A DNA stretch of 64,000 nucleotides from Methanolinea sp. (GTDB lineage Archaea > Halobacteriota > Methanomicrobia > Methanomicrobiales > Methanospirillaceae), in contig JADFDO010000001.1 of the NCBI GenBank assembly GCA_018262855.1, forward strand, positions 1-64,000, in the 5' to 3' direction. Below, piece by piece: positions 1 to 8,741 of the stretch (position 1 is its first letter; the number at the start of each line of letters is the position of its first letter). The translations under genes and the position numbers were made by a program. Under the pieces are notes generated by a model that was given only the letters and a program-made list of their open reading frames with translations, was not told the DNA's origin and searched no databases.

Positions 1-195
1 AGTTCGGCAGTGGCATCTGCGGTATCGCAGGTAAGGAGCTGAAGATGCGGGCAGGTCACATCCCCGGATGTCCGGTTCATGCAAAATTCGTCCTTTCAAC
101 CAGGAGAACATCCAGAATGATGTGGTGATAAATCCCACCCGCGTGGCATGGTCGTGGGGCTTCGTATCCCTGCCAGGAGCGAGGGATTGCCAGCC
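1..195. other. Left-edge segment, possible gene fragments
   Basis: This short edge piece lies beyond the stop of the AI-2E-family gene. Two readings stay open across the left boundary. A plus-strand frame runs from base 3 to a TGA near base 127 and contains a GxGICGIAG-like start and CPVHAK. A minus-strand frame begins with an ATG at 80 and runs out of the window. I cannot recognise a family in either, so no gene is called. A flanking sequence would settle which one, if any, is coding. Confidence 0.25.
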
Positions 196-1308
196 TCACT
201 GCTCCTCCTTCCCGAAAAGGTGATCCACACCGAGAAGCACGTTTACCCATTCGAGATCGTCACTGCACTGCATTAAGATAAGGACAAGGAGGGTGAGAGG
301 CACTGCAAAGACCATCCCCGCGATGCCGAGCAGCCAGCCCCAGAATATGACCGAGATGATGACAAGGAGAGCTGGAATCTCGAGCTTCCTGGCCGCAAAA
401 TAGGAGAAGACCGGGTTCTCCACGACAAGATTCAGGATACATACCACCGCGATCACCGCAACCGCTCCCCACACCCCGAACTGGAGCCATGCAAAGAAGA
501 TCGCGGGGATTGCAGCGATGATCAGCCCGATATAGGGAATAAAGGAGAGGACAAAGGTCAATACCCCCCAGAGCAGGGCAGCATGGACTCCCATGACATA
601 GAGGACACCTCCAAAGAGGACCCCATGGACAAGGTTTGTCTCGGTCCTGACGACCACAAAGTCGATCATGAACCGGCTCATCCGCGAAAGGCGGGCGACC
701 TTCTCGTTGCTGAATGCCGGCAGGCGGGCAAGCCGTTCCGGGACACGCGGCGCCTCGAGTAGCATGAAGAACGTCGTGACTGCAATGAAGAAGAGGTAGA
801 GAATGAGGTCCGAGAGCGTCATGGTAAAGGAGACGATTGTCCCGACAATAGACGAGAGATCAGGGATTGACGACAGGATATCAACAGGAATGCCGGTATT
901 TTTCACTATGCCGGATATCCCCGCAAGCTTCACATCCAGTTCCGCCTGGTACCCCGGAAGATCGCTCATGAGAACACCGAACGAGTACACCGAGATTCCG
1001 ATGAGCACCAGGATCGCTGCTATGGCGAGAAGAGTGAGGAGGATGACCGAGAGAAGATCGGGGACTCCCCTTCTCTTCAGCCACTCAAGCGCAGGATACG
1101 CAATCAGGGTCAGGATGAGGGAGACGATGATGATGGTAAAAACATATGCAGTAAACCTGATTCCGATGATCACGAGAAAGAGAAACCCGGCGAGAACAAG
1201 GGCCCGGGCACTTCCCGACCAATCTCCTGGCAGCATAAGAGAACCTATCTCGCTCTTCCGTCTCAAAGGTTTCCTGTGTACGAAGTCGCTCTGGTGGGGA
1301 TACTGCAT
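196..1308 (-). CDS. AI-2E family transporter (PerM/UPF0118-type membrane protein)
   Basis: The 370-residue product is a polytopic membrane protein with about seven or eight hydrophobic helices. Its layout is typical of the AI-2E/PerM (UPF0118) family: an N-terminal helix pair (about residues 36-75), a central soluble stretch (about 115-150), and a C-terminal bundle with the family-like stretch around TFVLSFIPYIGLIIAAIPAI. Family members export small molecules or ions; the substrate here cannot be inferred. The start at 1308 has an alternative at the MLPGDW methionine (residue 25), just before the first helix. The gene stands alone, divergent from the lipase-like gene at 1533. Confidence 0.85.
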   Translation of the reverse strand: MQYPHQSDFVHRKPLRRKSEIGSLMLPGDWSGSARALVLAGFLFLVIIGIRFTAYVFTIIIVSLILTLIAYPALEWLKRRGVPDLLSVILLTLLAIAAILVLIGISVYSFGVLMSDLPGYQAELDVKLAGISGIVKNTGIPVDILSSIPDLSSIVGTIVSFTMTLSDLILYLFFIAVTTFFMLLEAPRVPERLARLPAFSNEKVARLSRMSRFMIDFVVVRTETNLVHGVLFGGVLYVMGVHAALLWGVLTFVLSFIPYIGLIIAAIPAIFFAWLQFGVWGAVAVIAVVCILNLVVENPVFSYFAARKLEIPALLVIISVIFWGWLLGIAGMVFAVPLTLLVLILMQCSDDLEWVNVLLGVDHLFGKEEQ

Positions 1309-1532
1309 GAAGGCGTTATTTCCTCATCTCCCGGGTCACAGTCCTGATCCTTCTTTCGATACTGGTAGTTCTTTTCACCCCTGCGGCACTCTTCTTCAAT
1401 TGGTTGAGCAGAATCATGGATAGCCCGATCTGGAATACTATGCAGACCAGGTGGCCCTGCTCCAGTTGACCCAATGCGGATAGATACACAGGTCACAAAA
1501 ATTTTCGTCACCGACAGCGAACTATTCTGTTC

Positions 1533-2393
1533 GTGATCAGCGGGCACAACCCGGTTGTTCTTGTACATGGATGGAAAAGCCACCCAGGGGTATGGGACCA
1601 GCTTGCAGGGGCACTTGAGGAGCGATCGATTCCCTTTTGGAATTTTGATCACTCGATGATGAAGGGGGATGGAGTTCCTGAAATTGCCCAATCCCTGCAT
1701 CAATTCATCCTGGAGAAGCGGGTGGAGTCTGGATTTTCAGGACCCGTCGACATGGTCTGTCATTCTATGGGCACAGGGATCGCACGGTATCTCGTGGAAG
1801 TGCGCGATGGAAAGACCCGTCTGGAGAAGGTTCGCCTGCTCATCGGTCTTGGTCCGCCAAACAATGGTTCGAGCCTCGCAGAGATCTTCTTTGATCCCGA
1901 ATACGGCCCCCGCGTTCTCCTCCGGCTCGGCGGGATCTTTGTTCCCCGGAGGTTCAATCCTGCGGATGACATCATTGTCCGGCAGTTCCGGCCCGAAAGT
2001 GTGGTGATGCAGGCTATAAAGTCAGCAGGGCTGAGGGACGATATCTCGTACAGGCTGATTCTGACCGAGAACCGGGATGCAATCCCTGAATTTTTCCCGG
2101 CATTCCGCGGTAAAACCGTGGTTTTTTCAGGCGGTACATGGATAGGCACCTACGAGGGTGACGGGATCGTTCCCCACGAGGACTCCTGGTTGTGCGGTGC
2201 GGGGTATGACATCCTGCCGGAGGACCCTCGATCACTCATACAACACTCGCCTGAACTCTACTGCCATCTGCATCTCCCGCGGAATCCCGAAGTAATAAGG
2301 AAGATCGTGGAATATCTTAGTGTTCCAGATTCACAGCCGGAGAACGTCTGCCAGTACAATGCCAGGAATCATTCACCAGAAAGGACCACATGA
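1533..2393 (+). CDS. Alpha/beta hydrolase, lipase-like
   Basis: This 286-residue protein has an alpha/beta-hydrolase N-terminal half: a VLVHGW oxyanion-hole motif at residues 9-14 and a nucleophile elbow CHSMGTG with Ser78 as the likely catalytic serine. The following GLGPPNNGS stretch resembles the region after the nucleophile in bacterial triacylglycerol lipases and PGAP1-like esterases. No signal peptide is visible, so it is probably cytoplasmic and the substrate (lipid or other ester) is unknown. The start is a GTG at 1533. Shifting to another start would remove the first beta strand, so I keep it. The gene is followed by a repeat-bearing intergenic region. Confidence 0.8.
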   Translation: MISGHNPVVLVHGWKSHPGVWDQLAGALEERSIPFWNFDHSMMKGDGVPEIAQSLHQFILEKRVESGFSGPVDMVCHSMGTGIARYLVEVRDGKTRLEKVRLLIGLGPPNNGSSLAEIFFDPEYGPRVLLRLGGIFVPRRFNPADDIIVRQFRPESVVMQAIKSAGLRDDISYRLILTENRDAIPEFFPAFRGKTVVFSGGTWIGTYEGDGIVPHEDSWLCGAGYDILPEDPRSLIQHSPELYCHLHLPRNPEVIRKIVEYLSVPDSQPENVCQYNARNHSPERTT

Positions 2394-2704
2394 TTCCCCA
2401 GTGATACACCCATGAACAAAGATCATGGCGGACCCATTTTTCATAGGAACCGCACATGATCGATGAGAAGTCGGGCAAAAAAATGAGAATGGCGAAGCCA
2501 TTTTCCTGAGAAATCGCATTCGCGTTTTCGTTGCTCATGCTTATACCTCGATAGGAATCATGTGATTTGATTTGAAAATGGTTTCCCGGCACTATCCCGA
2601 TCGCGCCCGCACGTTCCACGGGACAAACCAGAACGTGCATGAGCCGGCCGACCAGCGATTGCTTCGCAAGGTTTAAGCCAGTTTATTCGATCTTTTCCTG
2701 TACC
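2394..2704. other. Intergenic region carrying repeat copy A
   Basis: About 310 bases separate the lipase-like gene from the next gene. It holds one copy of a 75-bp dispersed repeat (2439-2513) with a strong hairpin. Open frames here are short and look like chance readings through the repeat. No RNA gene was recognised. Confidence 0.6.
2439..2513. repeat. Dispersed 75-bp repeat with hairpin, copy A
   Basis: This segment aligns without gaps to 11672-11746; I count about 63 of 75 identical positions. The best conserved part is a hairpin with a 9-bp stem including one G-T pair (arms 2485-2493 and 2497-2505, loop GAA), identical in both copies. Both copies sit in intergenic sequence. It may be a small mobile or regulatory element, or a shared terminator-like hairpin. 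Confidence 0.75.
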
Positions 2705-3235
2705 ATGGTTGACGAAACACTTCCCAAGCAAGAGGTAAACACCGGGCCTCCTGCAGTTGAAAAACCAAAGAAGACCCAGTCGCGTCTCATCATTGCCGGG
2801 ATTATCATCGCAATCCTGGCAATTGTGCTCCTTGCGTTCTTCACTCTCTCCGTGCATCCCGATCTCCCTCCTGAAAACGGAGTTCCGTATCCCTATACGA
2901 TGACCTACTGGATCCTGTTGCCGGAAGGAAAGCTGATCCAGATTGCAGATACCCCTATCATTGCGCTGACTGCAGGAAATGAGATGATTTTGAAGATTGG
3001 CGAAAAGACTGAAAAGTTCGTCGTAGGGGACACAAAAACCATCACGGAGCGGAAAGCGGAGTTCCGGGTGCTTGGAATACCCCTTCTGTCGACAAACTAC
3101 CTGATCGATGCCACCTACCGCGGCCCGGTGAACAACAATGCCGAGTTCTCACTCATCGTCAGGACGTCAAAGCAGGTCCCGTCATTCCTGATCGAACGGA
3201 TTCTCCCGGCTGAAATTCAGGCAACGCCAGCCTGA
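2705..3235 (+). CDS. Hypothetical single-pass membrane protein
   Basis: I do not recognise this family. From the ATG at 2705 the product is 176 residues: a charged proline/lysine-rich N-terminus, one transmembrane helix (about residues 28-50, rich in I, A and L), and a roughly 125-residue beta-rich outer domain. That domain has alternating hydrophobic residues and no cysteines, as in a small beta-sandwich. The topology suggests a membrane-anchored extracytoplasmic domain. The open frame extends upstream to 2639, but that part lacks hydrophobic or conserved character and I treat it as non-coding. Confidence 0.6.
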   Translation: MVDETLPKQEVNTGPPAVEKPKKTQSRLIIAGIIIAILAIVLLAFFTLSVHPDLPPENGVPYPYTMTYWILLPEGKLIQIADTPIIALTAGNEMILKIGEKTEKFVVGDTKTITERKAEFRVLGIPLLSTNYLIDATYRGPVNNNAEFSLIVRTSKQVPSFLIERILPAEIQATPA

Positions 3236-3483
3236 AAACTCCATTTTCCATACCGTTTCTTTTAAACTTGTGATCACGGATCCTCCTGTATTCAGCGGGG
3301 ATTTGTGAACCAGACAGAGATATTGCCGGCTCGATTGAAAAAGTAAAATTCCGGTCAATCCTTTTGAAAAGGAGGCTCTAGCACTTTCTTTTCCAGTGCA
3401 AGTGTGCCGGGTGCCGTTTCCCCCCAACAACATTCTTATACCAATGGAAAGGAGTTATGGGATATAGGGTAACGGAGGTTCTC

Positions 3484-3795
3484 ATGGGTTTTTTACAGGA
3501 AGGTGAAAGAATTATCCTGCAGGACAGTGCAAAGTCGGATTTTTTCGGCAAGGGCACGCTGTACCTTACCAATGCGAGAATGGTATTCGAAGTAGTGAGC
3601 GGGGGATTCCTCTCGAAATCAACCGAAATAAAAATTGATCAGCCAATCCGGTCAATGAAAGCGCTGTCAGTTTCAGGCAGGAAGGGTCTCCAGATCCATT
3701 TCGAGGGCAACATGGAACCGACGACGTTGTACGTCGACAACCCGGAAAAGTGGGAAGCCTCCATCAGGACGATCATGGCCGTCAGCGGAAGTTGA
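3484..3795 (+). CDS. GRAM/PH-like domain protein
   Basis: The 103-residue product reads as a single small domain: an opening FLQEGERIIL segment, then GKGTLYLTNARMVFE, then short strands separated by glycine turns. The phrase LYLTNARMVFE is characteristic of GRAM and bacterial PH-like domains, which often bind membranes or act as adaptors. The start at 3484 is chosen because a GGAGGT ribosome-binding sequence lies a few bases upstream; an in-frame ATG at 3457 lacks one. A six-T run at 3817-3822 behind the stop is a plausible terminator shared with the convergent Fic gene. No specific role can be given. Confidence 0.65.
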   Translation: MGFLQEGERIILQDSAKSDFFGKGTLYLTNARMVFEVVSGGFLSKSTEIKIDQPIRSMKALSVSGRKGLQIHFEGNMEPTTLYVDNPEKWEASIRTIMAVSGS

Positions 3796-3816
3796 AACTT
3801 TCCAGGGAAATTTACC

Positions 3817-3822
3817 TTTTTT
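3817..3822 (+). terminator. T-run terminator candidate
   Basis: A run of six T residues follows the stop of the GRAM-like gene by about 20 bases. Archaeal RNA polymerase terminates at short T-tracts, so this is a reasonable end for the plus-strand transcript. Confidence 0.4.
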
Positions 3823-3940
3823 CATGCGGTATTGAAGATGTATCGGCAAGAGATTTGGGCCGCAGCCTGATCTGAACTCATCGCGATTGCAATCTGAATT
3901 CCTGCGGGATCTCAATATGTGCGGAGCGAAGGTGCCCTTT

Positions 3941-5290
3941 TTAATCCAAACCGCTTTTCTTCCGGGTCGATTGATTCCAGAGATTCGACTTCTCATTGAA
4001 GATGTACAGGTATTCCCTCCCCCGCTTCTCCTGCATGATGTATCCCAGGGACGCGAGGTGCATGAGATCGGTCCGCGCCGTCTGGTAGACCGTGTTATAC
4101 GTATGCATGACCTGGCGTATGGTGAAGTATTCATCCGAGTGCTCCATCATCTCCCGGAGGATGTTCGCCTGCCTCGGATTGATCTCCTTGATTTTCCTGA
4201 TAAGTGCCTTTGTTGTGCCCTGCACTTCCTGCTGCTTCTCAAGGAACTTCAGGAGATCTGCCAGGGCCTCGGTGATGCATGACAGGTTATACTGCAGGAA
4301 ATATGTCACATCAGACCCATCGTATTCCGTGTGGAGATATGCCAGCGCATACTTCTTCTTCGATCGCAGGATGATCCGGGAGATGGGCATGTACTCGAAG
4401 AGCCAGTAGCCCCGCGAGAGCACGTACCAGTAGAAGATGCTCCGGGCCGTCCGACCATTGCCATCGTTGAACGGGTGGATATACCCGATGAGATAGTGCA
4501 GGATGATGCCCCTGATGACCGGGTGGATGAAGGTATCAGCGTCCGGTTCACTCACCGTATCCTCGTGGTTCGCGAATGCACAGAGATCCGCGATATATCC
4601 TTCAATCTCGAAGAAATCCGGTGGTGTGTGATAGACCACGCCGGTCGCTGAATCGGCAACGACGATCTCGTTCGTGGTCCTGAAGTGCCCGACATGCTCC
4701 TCATCGAGTGTCCCCTTCGTGACGATCCGGTGCACATCGAGGATCAATTCAGGGGTGAGGGGTTCGTCCTTCTTTTCACGAATGAACCGCATCGCATCGT
4801 AGTTGTTGAGGACCATGCGTTCGGAGTCATTTTTCGGCTTCTTTCCCTTCCGCAGCATCTCCTTTGCTGCCTTGCGGGTGGTGGCAGCCCCTTCCAGGAT
4901 ACTCGATGCAATGGCCTCCTCCATAAGCGAGTTGACGATGTAAGATTCTTCGAGGGTAATTGCCTTGTTATGAATGCGCAATGTCCCGGAGAGATACCTG
5001 TCAATGGTATGGAGGCTTTTCACGATCTCGGGGATGAAAGAGTAGGTCAGCGGAAGGCGTGTGAATGGAACATGTTCGAACCGTAATATCCGGAGAAGCT
5101 TCATCATCGCCCAGGCGATCTTTCTTCGTTCCGGATCGGGGATCCGGTACTTCAGTTCATCCCAGAACAAATAGCGGCGGTTGTATTCAGCTACTTCCTT
5201 CTGGAGCTCCGGGTCTCCTGCGAACCAGGCATTCTCCGAAAGAAGCACCTTATTCCAATCAGAAGGAGGCTTTTCCGGAAGTGTCCGCAT
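3941..5290 (-). CDS. Fic family protein (predicted AMP/NMP transferase)
   Basis: The 449-residue protein carries a full Fic core motif, HPFNDGNGR, starting at His272, the catalytic residue of Fic enzymes that transfer nucleotide monophosphates to target proteins. An inhibitory-helix motif of the (S/T)xxxE(G/N) type is present upstream (Ser129, Glu133, Gly134). That is the class II arrangement, in which the glutamate blocks ATP binding until relieved. The last 70 or so residues (around INPRQANILREMM and TIRQVMHTYNTVYQTAR) look like a winged helix DNA-binding domain, so the protein may control its own gene. The upstream region is AT-rich and full of repeated TTAGTAG-like motifs. Domain order matches many solitary prokaryotic Fic proteins of about this length. 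Confidence 0.92.
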   Translation of the reverse strand: MRTLPEKPPSDWNKVLLSENAWFAGDPELQKEVAEYNRRYLFWDELKYRIPDPERRKIAWAMMKLLRILRFEHVPFTRLPLTYSFIPEIVKSLHTIDRYLSGTLRIHNKAITLEESYIVNSLMEEAIASSILEGAATTRKAAKEMLRKGKKPKNDSERMVLNNYDAMRFIREKKDEPLTPELILDVHRIVTKGTLDEEHVGHFRTTNEIVVADSATGVVYHTPPDFFEIEGYIADLCAFANHEDTVSEPDADTFIHPVIRGIILHYLIGYIHPFNDGNGRTARSIFYWYVLSRGYWLFEYMPISRIILRSKKKYALAYLHTEYDGSDVTYFLQYNLSCITEALADLLKFLEKQQEVQGTTKALIRKIKEINPRQANILREMMEHSDEYFTIRQVMHTYNTVYQTARTDLMHLASLGYIMQEKRGREYLYIFNEKSNLWNQSTRKKSGLD

Positions 5291-5635
5291 AGAATGTTCC
5301 TTGCCAAATACTAATTTAGGATATTTTAGTAGTTATTAGTTTTCCTAATTATTGGAAATTTCTTCACCTGATGACCTACTAAATCTCACTTCATTAGTAG
5401 TTTTTAGTTGTTGAAAAAAGAGATGATGCGATCCTGTTAAAAAGCAAGAACTGTAATTTTTTTCGCCGATGATAGTATCTTTTGGAGTCAAATGATTACC
5501 TATTCCACTCATTCGCTCGATCTCTTCCGCTTCTCAACCGTCAATTCACTCTCTTTCTTTTCTGAGGGAAATGAGAAGATCCACGCAGCATAAGGGGGTA
5601 AAAAATCCCATCATGAACGTTTAAATAAAAAGCAT
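5291..5635. other. AT-rich intergenic region upstream of the Fic gene
   Basis: This region separates the Fic gene from the tRNA gene. It is clearly more AT-rich than its surroundings. The half nearest the Fic gene carries direct and inverted copies of TTAGTAG-like motifs (see the regulatory feature). The half nearest the tRNA gene holds a T-rich stretch on the minus strand that could end the tRNA transcript. I see no coding region. Confidence 0.6.
5308..5410. promoter_or_regulatory. Repeated TTAGTAG/CTACTAA motifs, candidate operator of the Fic gene
   Basis: Two direct repeats, TTAGTAGTT-A-TTAGTT and TTAGTAGTT-T-TTAGTT, lie at 5326-5342 and 5394-5410. An inverted CTACTAA lies near 5377-5383 and related TACTAAT and CTAATTATT motifs occur close to the start codon. 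Clustering in the 120 bases before a gene whose product has a C-terminal winged helix suggests autoregulation. That link is inference. Confidence 0.4.
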
Positions 5636-5719
5636 GCGAGGGATGGGATTCGAACCCACGAACACCTTCGTGACCGGATCTTAAGTCCGGCTCTTTTGGC
5701 CTGGCTTAGATACCCTCGC
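5636..5719 (-). tRNA. tRNA-Leu (anticodon TAA)
   Basis: The minus strand folds into a class II tRNA of 84 bases. The seven-base acceptor arms GCGAGGG and the segment complementary to it are at 5713-5719 and 5636-5642. The anticodon loop CTTAAGA is closed by a CCGGA/TCCGG stem, giving anticodon TAA. A long variable arm and a TTCGAAT T-loop are present. The CCA end is not encoded and there is no intron. A TATA-like element sits about 27 bases upstream and T-rich sequence follows the 3' end. Confidence 0.95.
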
Positions 5720-5743
5720 CTGCTGAAATATCTCTATCCAATC

Positions 5744-5752
5744 CCTTATAGA
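5744..5752 (-). promoter_or_regulatory. TATA-box for tRNA-Leu
   Basis: On the minus strand CTATAAG lies about 27 bases before the first base of the mature tRNA, the usual archaeal TATA-to-start distance. Confidence 0.55.
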
Positions 5753-5887
5753 TGATTGGAAAAACCACCCTCCCGATCCGGATTATGAACCCGGAATAAT
5801 CATCCTAAAAGCCTTCGAGGGACCCCTGGTAATACCCTTTTCTTTCCAAATCCCGAAATAGGATGAACGCCATACCAGAACATTCCA

Positions 5888-6574
5888 ATGAGCAGGTATT
5901 CTTTATCGGGAAACCTCAGGGATGCGGCTTTTCAGAGGGGTGCCGATCTCTTCGGTATCGCAGATGCCTCCTGTTTTCTCAACCCCGGATACCAGGGAAA
6001 CAGGCCGCAGGAGATCATGCCTGAGGTTTCCTCAGTCATACTCCTAGGCGTCTCGATCCCGCGGGGAGCCTTCGCGACGCTTCCTCGTGGGAGGGGAGAA
6101 TATACCAATACCCTGATGGCCGGGACTGCCACGCTGCGCATTATCGCATTTTCTCTTGCCCGACAGGTGGAGAGGGAGGGATACCACGCGACTATCGTCC
6201 CAACCGAGGGGAGCGAGTTCGGGTACTGGTACGCAGACCGTGAAACACTCATGGCCGATCTCTCCCTCAAGTATGCCGCCTACCATGCAGGTCTCGGCTT
6301 ATTCGGCATGCATCACCTGCTGATCCACCCTGATTATGGTGCGAGAATAAGGATGACGGGCATCCTTACCGATGCGCCTCTTGAGGCAGGGAAGGCCAAT
6401 CCCGGTGGATTCCTTCATCCCCGCTGCGCAGAATGTAAAAAATGCGTGGATGCCTGCCCGGCGCACGCAATTTCACCCGATGGAACCATTGACAGGAGGG
6501 CCTGTGCCAATTACATGTTCAGCGAACTCGGCGGCCTTCGGTGTGGCATGTGCATCAAGGTATGCCCTCTTTAA
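5888..6574 (+). CDS. QueG-like double [4Fe-4S] protein
   Basis: The 228-residue protein ends with a two-cluster ferredoxin module: CxxCxxCxxxCP at residues 180-191 and CxxCxxxCP at 219-227, the last cysteines being at the extreme C-terminus. The preceding part, notably AGLGLFGMHHLL and RMTGILTDAPL (about 134-166), resembles the cobalamin-binding half of epoxyqueuosine reductase QueG. It lacks QueG's HEAT-like C-terminal extension. Methanogens carry several such stand-alone QueG/reductive-dehalogenase-like proteins of unknown function, so I would not call this a queuosine enzyme. It is monocistronic, with a T-run terminator right after the stop. Confidence 0.75.
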   Translation: MSRYSLSGNLRDAAFQRGADLFGIADASCFLNPGYQGNRPQEIMPEVSSVILLGVSIPRGAFATLPRGRGEYTNTLMAGTATLRIIAFSLARQVEREGYHATIVPTEGSEFGYWYADRETLMADLSLKYAAYHAGLGLFGMHHLLIHPDYGARIRMTGILTDAPLEAGKANPGGFLHPRCAECKKCVDACPAHAISPDGTIDRRACANYMFSELGGLRCGMCIKVCPL

Positions 6575-6596
6575 GTGATCCTATAAAAAGCCCTTT

Positions 6597-6606
6597 CGTT
6601 TTTTTC
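6597..6606 (+). terminator. T-run terminator
   Basis: A seven-T tract follows the stop codon of the QueG-like gene by about 25 bases and is a likely archaeal terminator. Confidence 0.45.
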
Positions 6607-6738
6607 CCCCGAAAATCCACCCGTGTTTTTCTATTGGCATAGCGGCGCGAACATCAGTCATTGGCAGTTCCTGTGAAAATCGCACTCCCTGTGTTGATTG
6701 GCTACAACACATATTTCTTAAAAGAGTGTCAGGAGGGA

Positions 6739-7314
6739 TTAGTCCTCAACGATCGTGGCATCGATGTATTCGGGCACTCTCTTTTTTTCCTGCCTCCAGA
6801 GAAAGAACGCTCCCACGAGAGATACCAATCCGGCAACGATCACAAAGACACCGAGAAGGCGGATGATCAGGTGCGAGGGGAACCCGCCCTGGATGAATGA
6901 CGAGATGCCCAGCAGTGCAAGCACGATCCCGCCGACTGCGAGGAGAATTTTCCGGGGAACGCTCTCTTTTTGGACAATTCCGGTCCATGCCATCCCGAGC
7001 CCTGCTATGATCAGGATTATTCCTGCAATGACGGAGACAAAACCCGCGATCAGATCCGGCTTCCAGAATGCCAGGACACCGACAACCAGGAAAAAAAGGC
7101 CTATGATGAGGAGAACAGGTGTCAGCGGGCCGCTGCCCCGTGAGAAAAACGCCGCTGCAGCGAGAAGAACAAGCGCAATGATGAGTACAATGATTCCGAA
7201 GAAATAGATCAGGAGCCTTAAGGAGAGGGCAGGTTCAAGGAAAAGGATCAACCCTGCGATGACGCCGATTAACCCGGCTGCCAGAGTATACTTCCACGAT
7301 TGTGTCGTGGTCAT
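6739..7314 (-). CDS. DUF308/HdeD-like membrane protein
   Basis: From the methionine at 7314 the product is 191 residues with six closely spaced hydrophobic helices, each about 20 residues and rich in G, A, I and L, and a charged tail. This matches the DUF308 (HdeD acid-resistance) family: repeated two-helix units with glycine-rich GLIGVIAGLILF-type turns. Enterobacterial HdeD is linked to acid stress; for archaea no function is established. An earlier methionine at 7332 is also possible. Neither has a clear ribosome binding site. Confidence 0.75.
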   Translation of the reverse strand: MTTTQSWKYTLAAGLIGVIAGLILFLEPALSLRLLIYFFGIIVLIIALVLLAAAAFFSRGSGPLTPVLLIIGLFFLVVGVLAFWKPDLIAGFVSVIAGIILIIAGLGMAWTGIVQKESVPRKILLAVGGIVLALLGISSFIQGGFPSHLIIRLLGVFVIVAGLVSLVGAFFLWRQEKKRVPEYIDATIVED

Positions 7315-7576
7315 ATCGCTATATGCGGCCATTTGTACATGTCTTGGATCCAATCCCCGAAAAAAGAATCTGTGACTGTTGATCTGAGAATACATTTCTT
7401 TTAATTCCTCACGGGTATGACGTTCCCTGTTTTGGTTCTCCGGGTTTCAATAACTCCAGGATTTGGATTTGAAAGGCATACGGTCCTATCCAGAGTGCGA
7501 TCGTTTCAATTAAAGTACTCCAAACAAGACTTATCGTGTCCGGCAATGCACGTATGTGAGAAGGGTAGAGCTGGTC

Positions 7577-8644
7577 ATGTTTGCCATTCGTTTTTACAGG
7601 ATGTACGACATTGGGGATGAGATCGATCTCTCCTCGCTGGAGCAAGGCCTTGCCCGGAGCATGCCCACCACCCGGTCACGGTTCACACGGGTCAAACCTA
7701 CGTCTATCACCATCAAAGAACCTCCGCTTCTCATCCGGTTACAGAGTGCCGAGGTGGAAACTCCCAGAGGATCTCTCCCACTTTCAGGCATGGCAAGGAT
7801 CTACGATTTCGGGGCGATCAGTATCTGTCTTTACCTTGAGGATATGGAGGCTCCTTCCCTGGCGCTTGAAAATATTGCTCTGTATTTTACGGATCAGGAG
7901 CGACTCGCAGGTCATTTTGATCGTGCGCTCTCGGAATTGCGCTCTATCCTTGCCGTCCACCTGGGTGAACGTCCCCTTGATCCTGAATTCTACGATGATT
8001 ATACCATTTTTCTTACCGATCGCCAGGATAAGGATCTGGATCCGGTCTCAGTCCTGCTGGGCGAGAGGGCTGAGTTCTCGCAGGAGATCAGGACAGATAT
8101 CCTGCGCCACACATACAGTTACTATGTGGATGAGAAAGCGATCCTTTCATGGAACGGTGCTCTTCTCGTATCCCCTGAACCTCCTCTCGACCTCATCGAA
8201 CTTATAGAGTTTGCATCGGTGCAGGTTCTCGAACTGCGTTTTTATGACCGCCAGCTCTCCCGCCAGATGGAAAAGATGTACGATGATATCGAGAATGCAG
8301 ACCGGCAGTGGTGGATATCGAGGATCTTCAAGTACCAGGACCTTATGAAGATTCTTATGAGCGAACAGGCAGAGGTCTCGGAGATCATCGAAGAGATCAA
8401 CAATTTCATCAAGGTCACCGAGGATGTCTATTACGCAAGGGTATATGCTGCGGTCCTCAAGGTATTACGCAGTAACCAGTGGACAGACAGCGTCAATAGA
8501 AAGATCGCGACAATACGGGAGACCTACAGGATGCTTTCCGAGGAAGTGAATGTGCAGCATGCCCACTTCCTTGAGTGGATCGTCATCCTCCTTATCGCAT
8601 TCGAGATCCTTATCTTTGTCCTGCCAATCCCGGGGCATTCTTAA
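7577..8644 (+). CDS. RMD1/DUF155 family protein
   Basis: The roughly 355-residue protein has the RMD1 (DUF155) layout: an N-terminal mixed alpha/beta part, a middle region with YDFGAISICL, a long helical region with DRQWWISRIFKYQ and VTEDVYYARVYAAVLKVLR, and a C-terminal hydrophobic helix LEWIVILLIAFEILIFVLP that probably anchors it to the membrane. The family occurs in bacteria, archaea and fungal mitochondria and has no agreed biochemical activity. I place the start at the ATG at 7577; an in-frame GTG lies at 7556. It is a single gene with no evident operon partner. Confidence 0.75.
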   Translation: MFAIRFYRMYDIGDEIDLSSLEQGLARSMPTTRSRFTRVKPTSITIKEPPLLIRLQSAEVETPRGSLPLSGMARIYDFGAISICLYLEDMEAPSLALENIALYFTDQERLAGHFDRALSELRSILAVHLGERPLDPEFYDDYTIFLTDRQDKDLDPVSVLLGERAEFSQEIRTDILRHTYSYYVDEKAILSWNGALLVSPEPPLDLIELIEFASVQVLELRFYDRQLSRQMEKMYDDIENADRQWWISRIFKYQDLMKILMSEQAEVSEIIEEINNFIKVTEDVYYARVYAAVLKVLRSNQWTDSVNRKIATIRETYRMLSEEVNVQHAHFLEWIVILLIAFEILIFVLPIPGHS

Positions 8645-8741
8645 CATGAATTTTTGATATCAGAACCTTGTTCGCTATTACAGATGACCAGTTCCGATAA
8701 CGTTCCTTTTATTATTTCTTCTGCCTCACCGGTATGATATT

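Noticed and set aside
2317-2640. A 107-codon frame through repeat copy A, and a similar one at 11685-11912 through copy B
   Set aside because: Both read the same hairpin repeat and resemble each other only because the DNA repeat is shared. No further protein character is visible.
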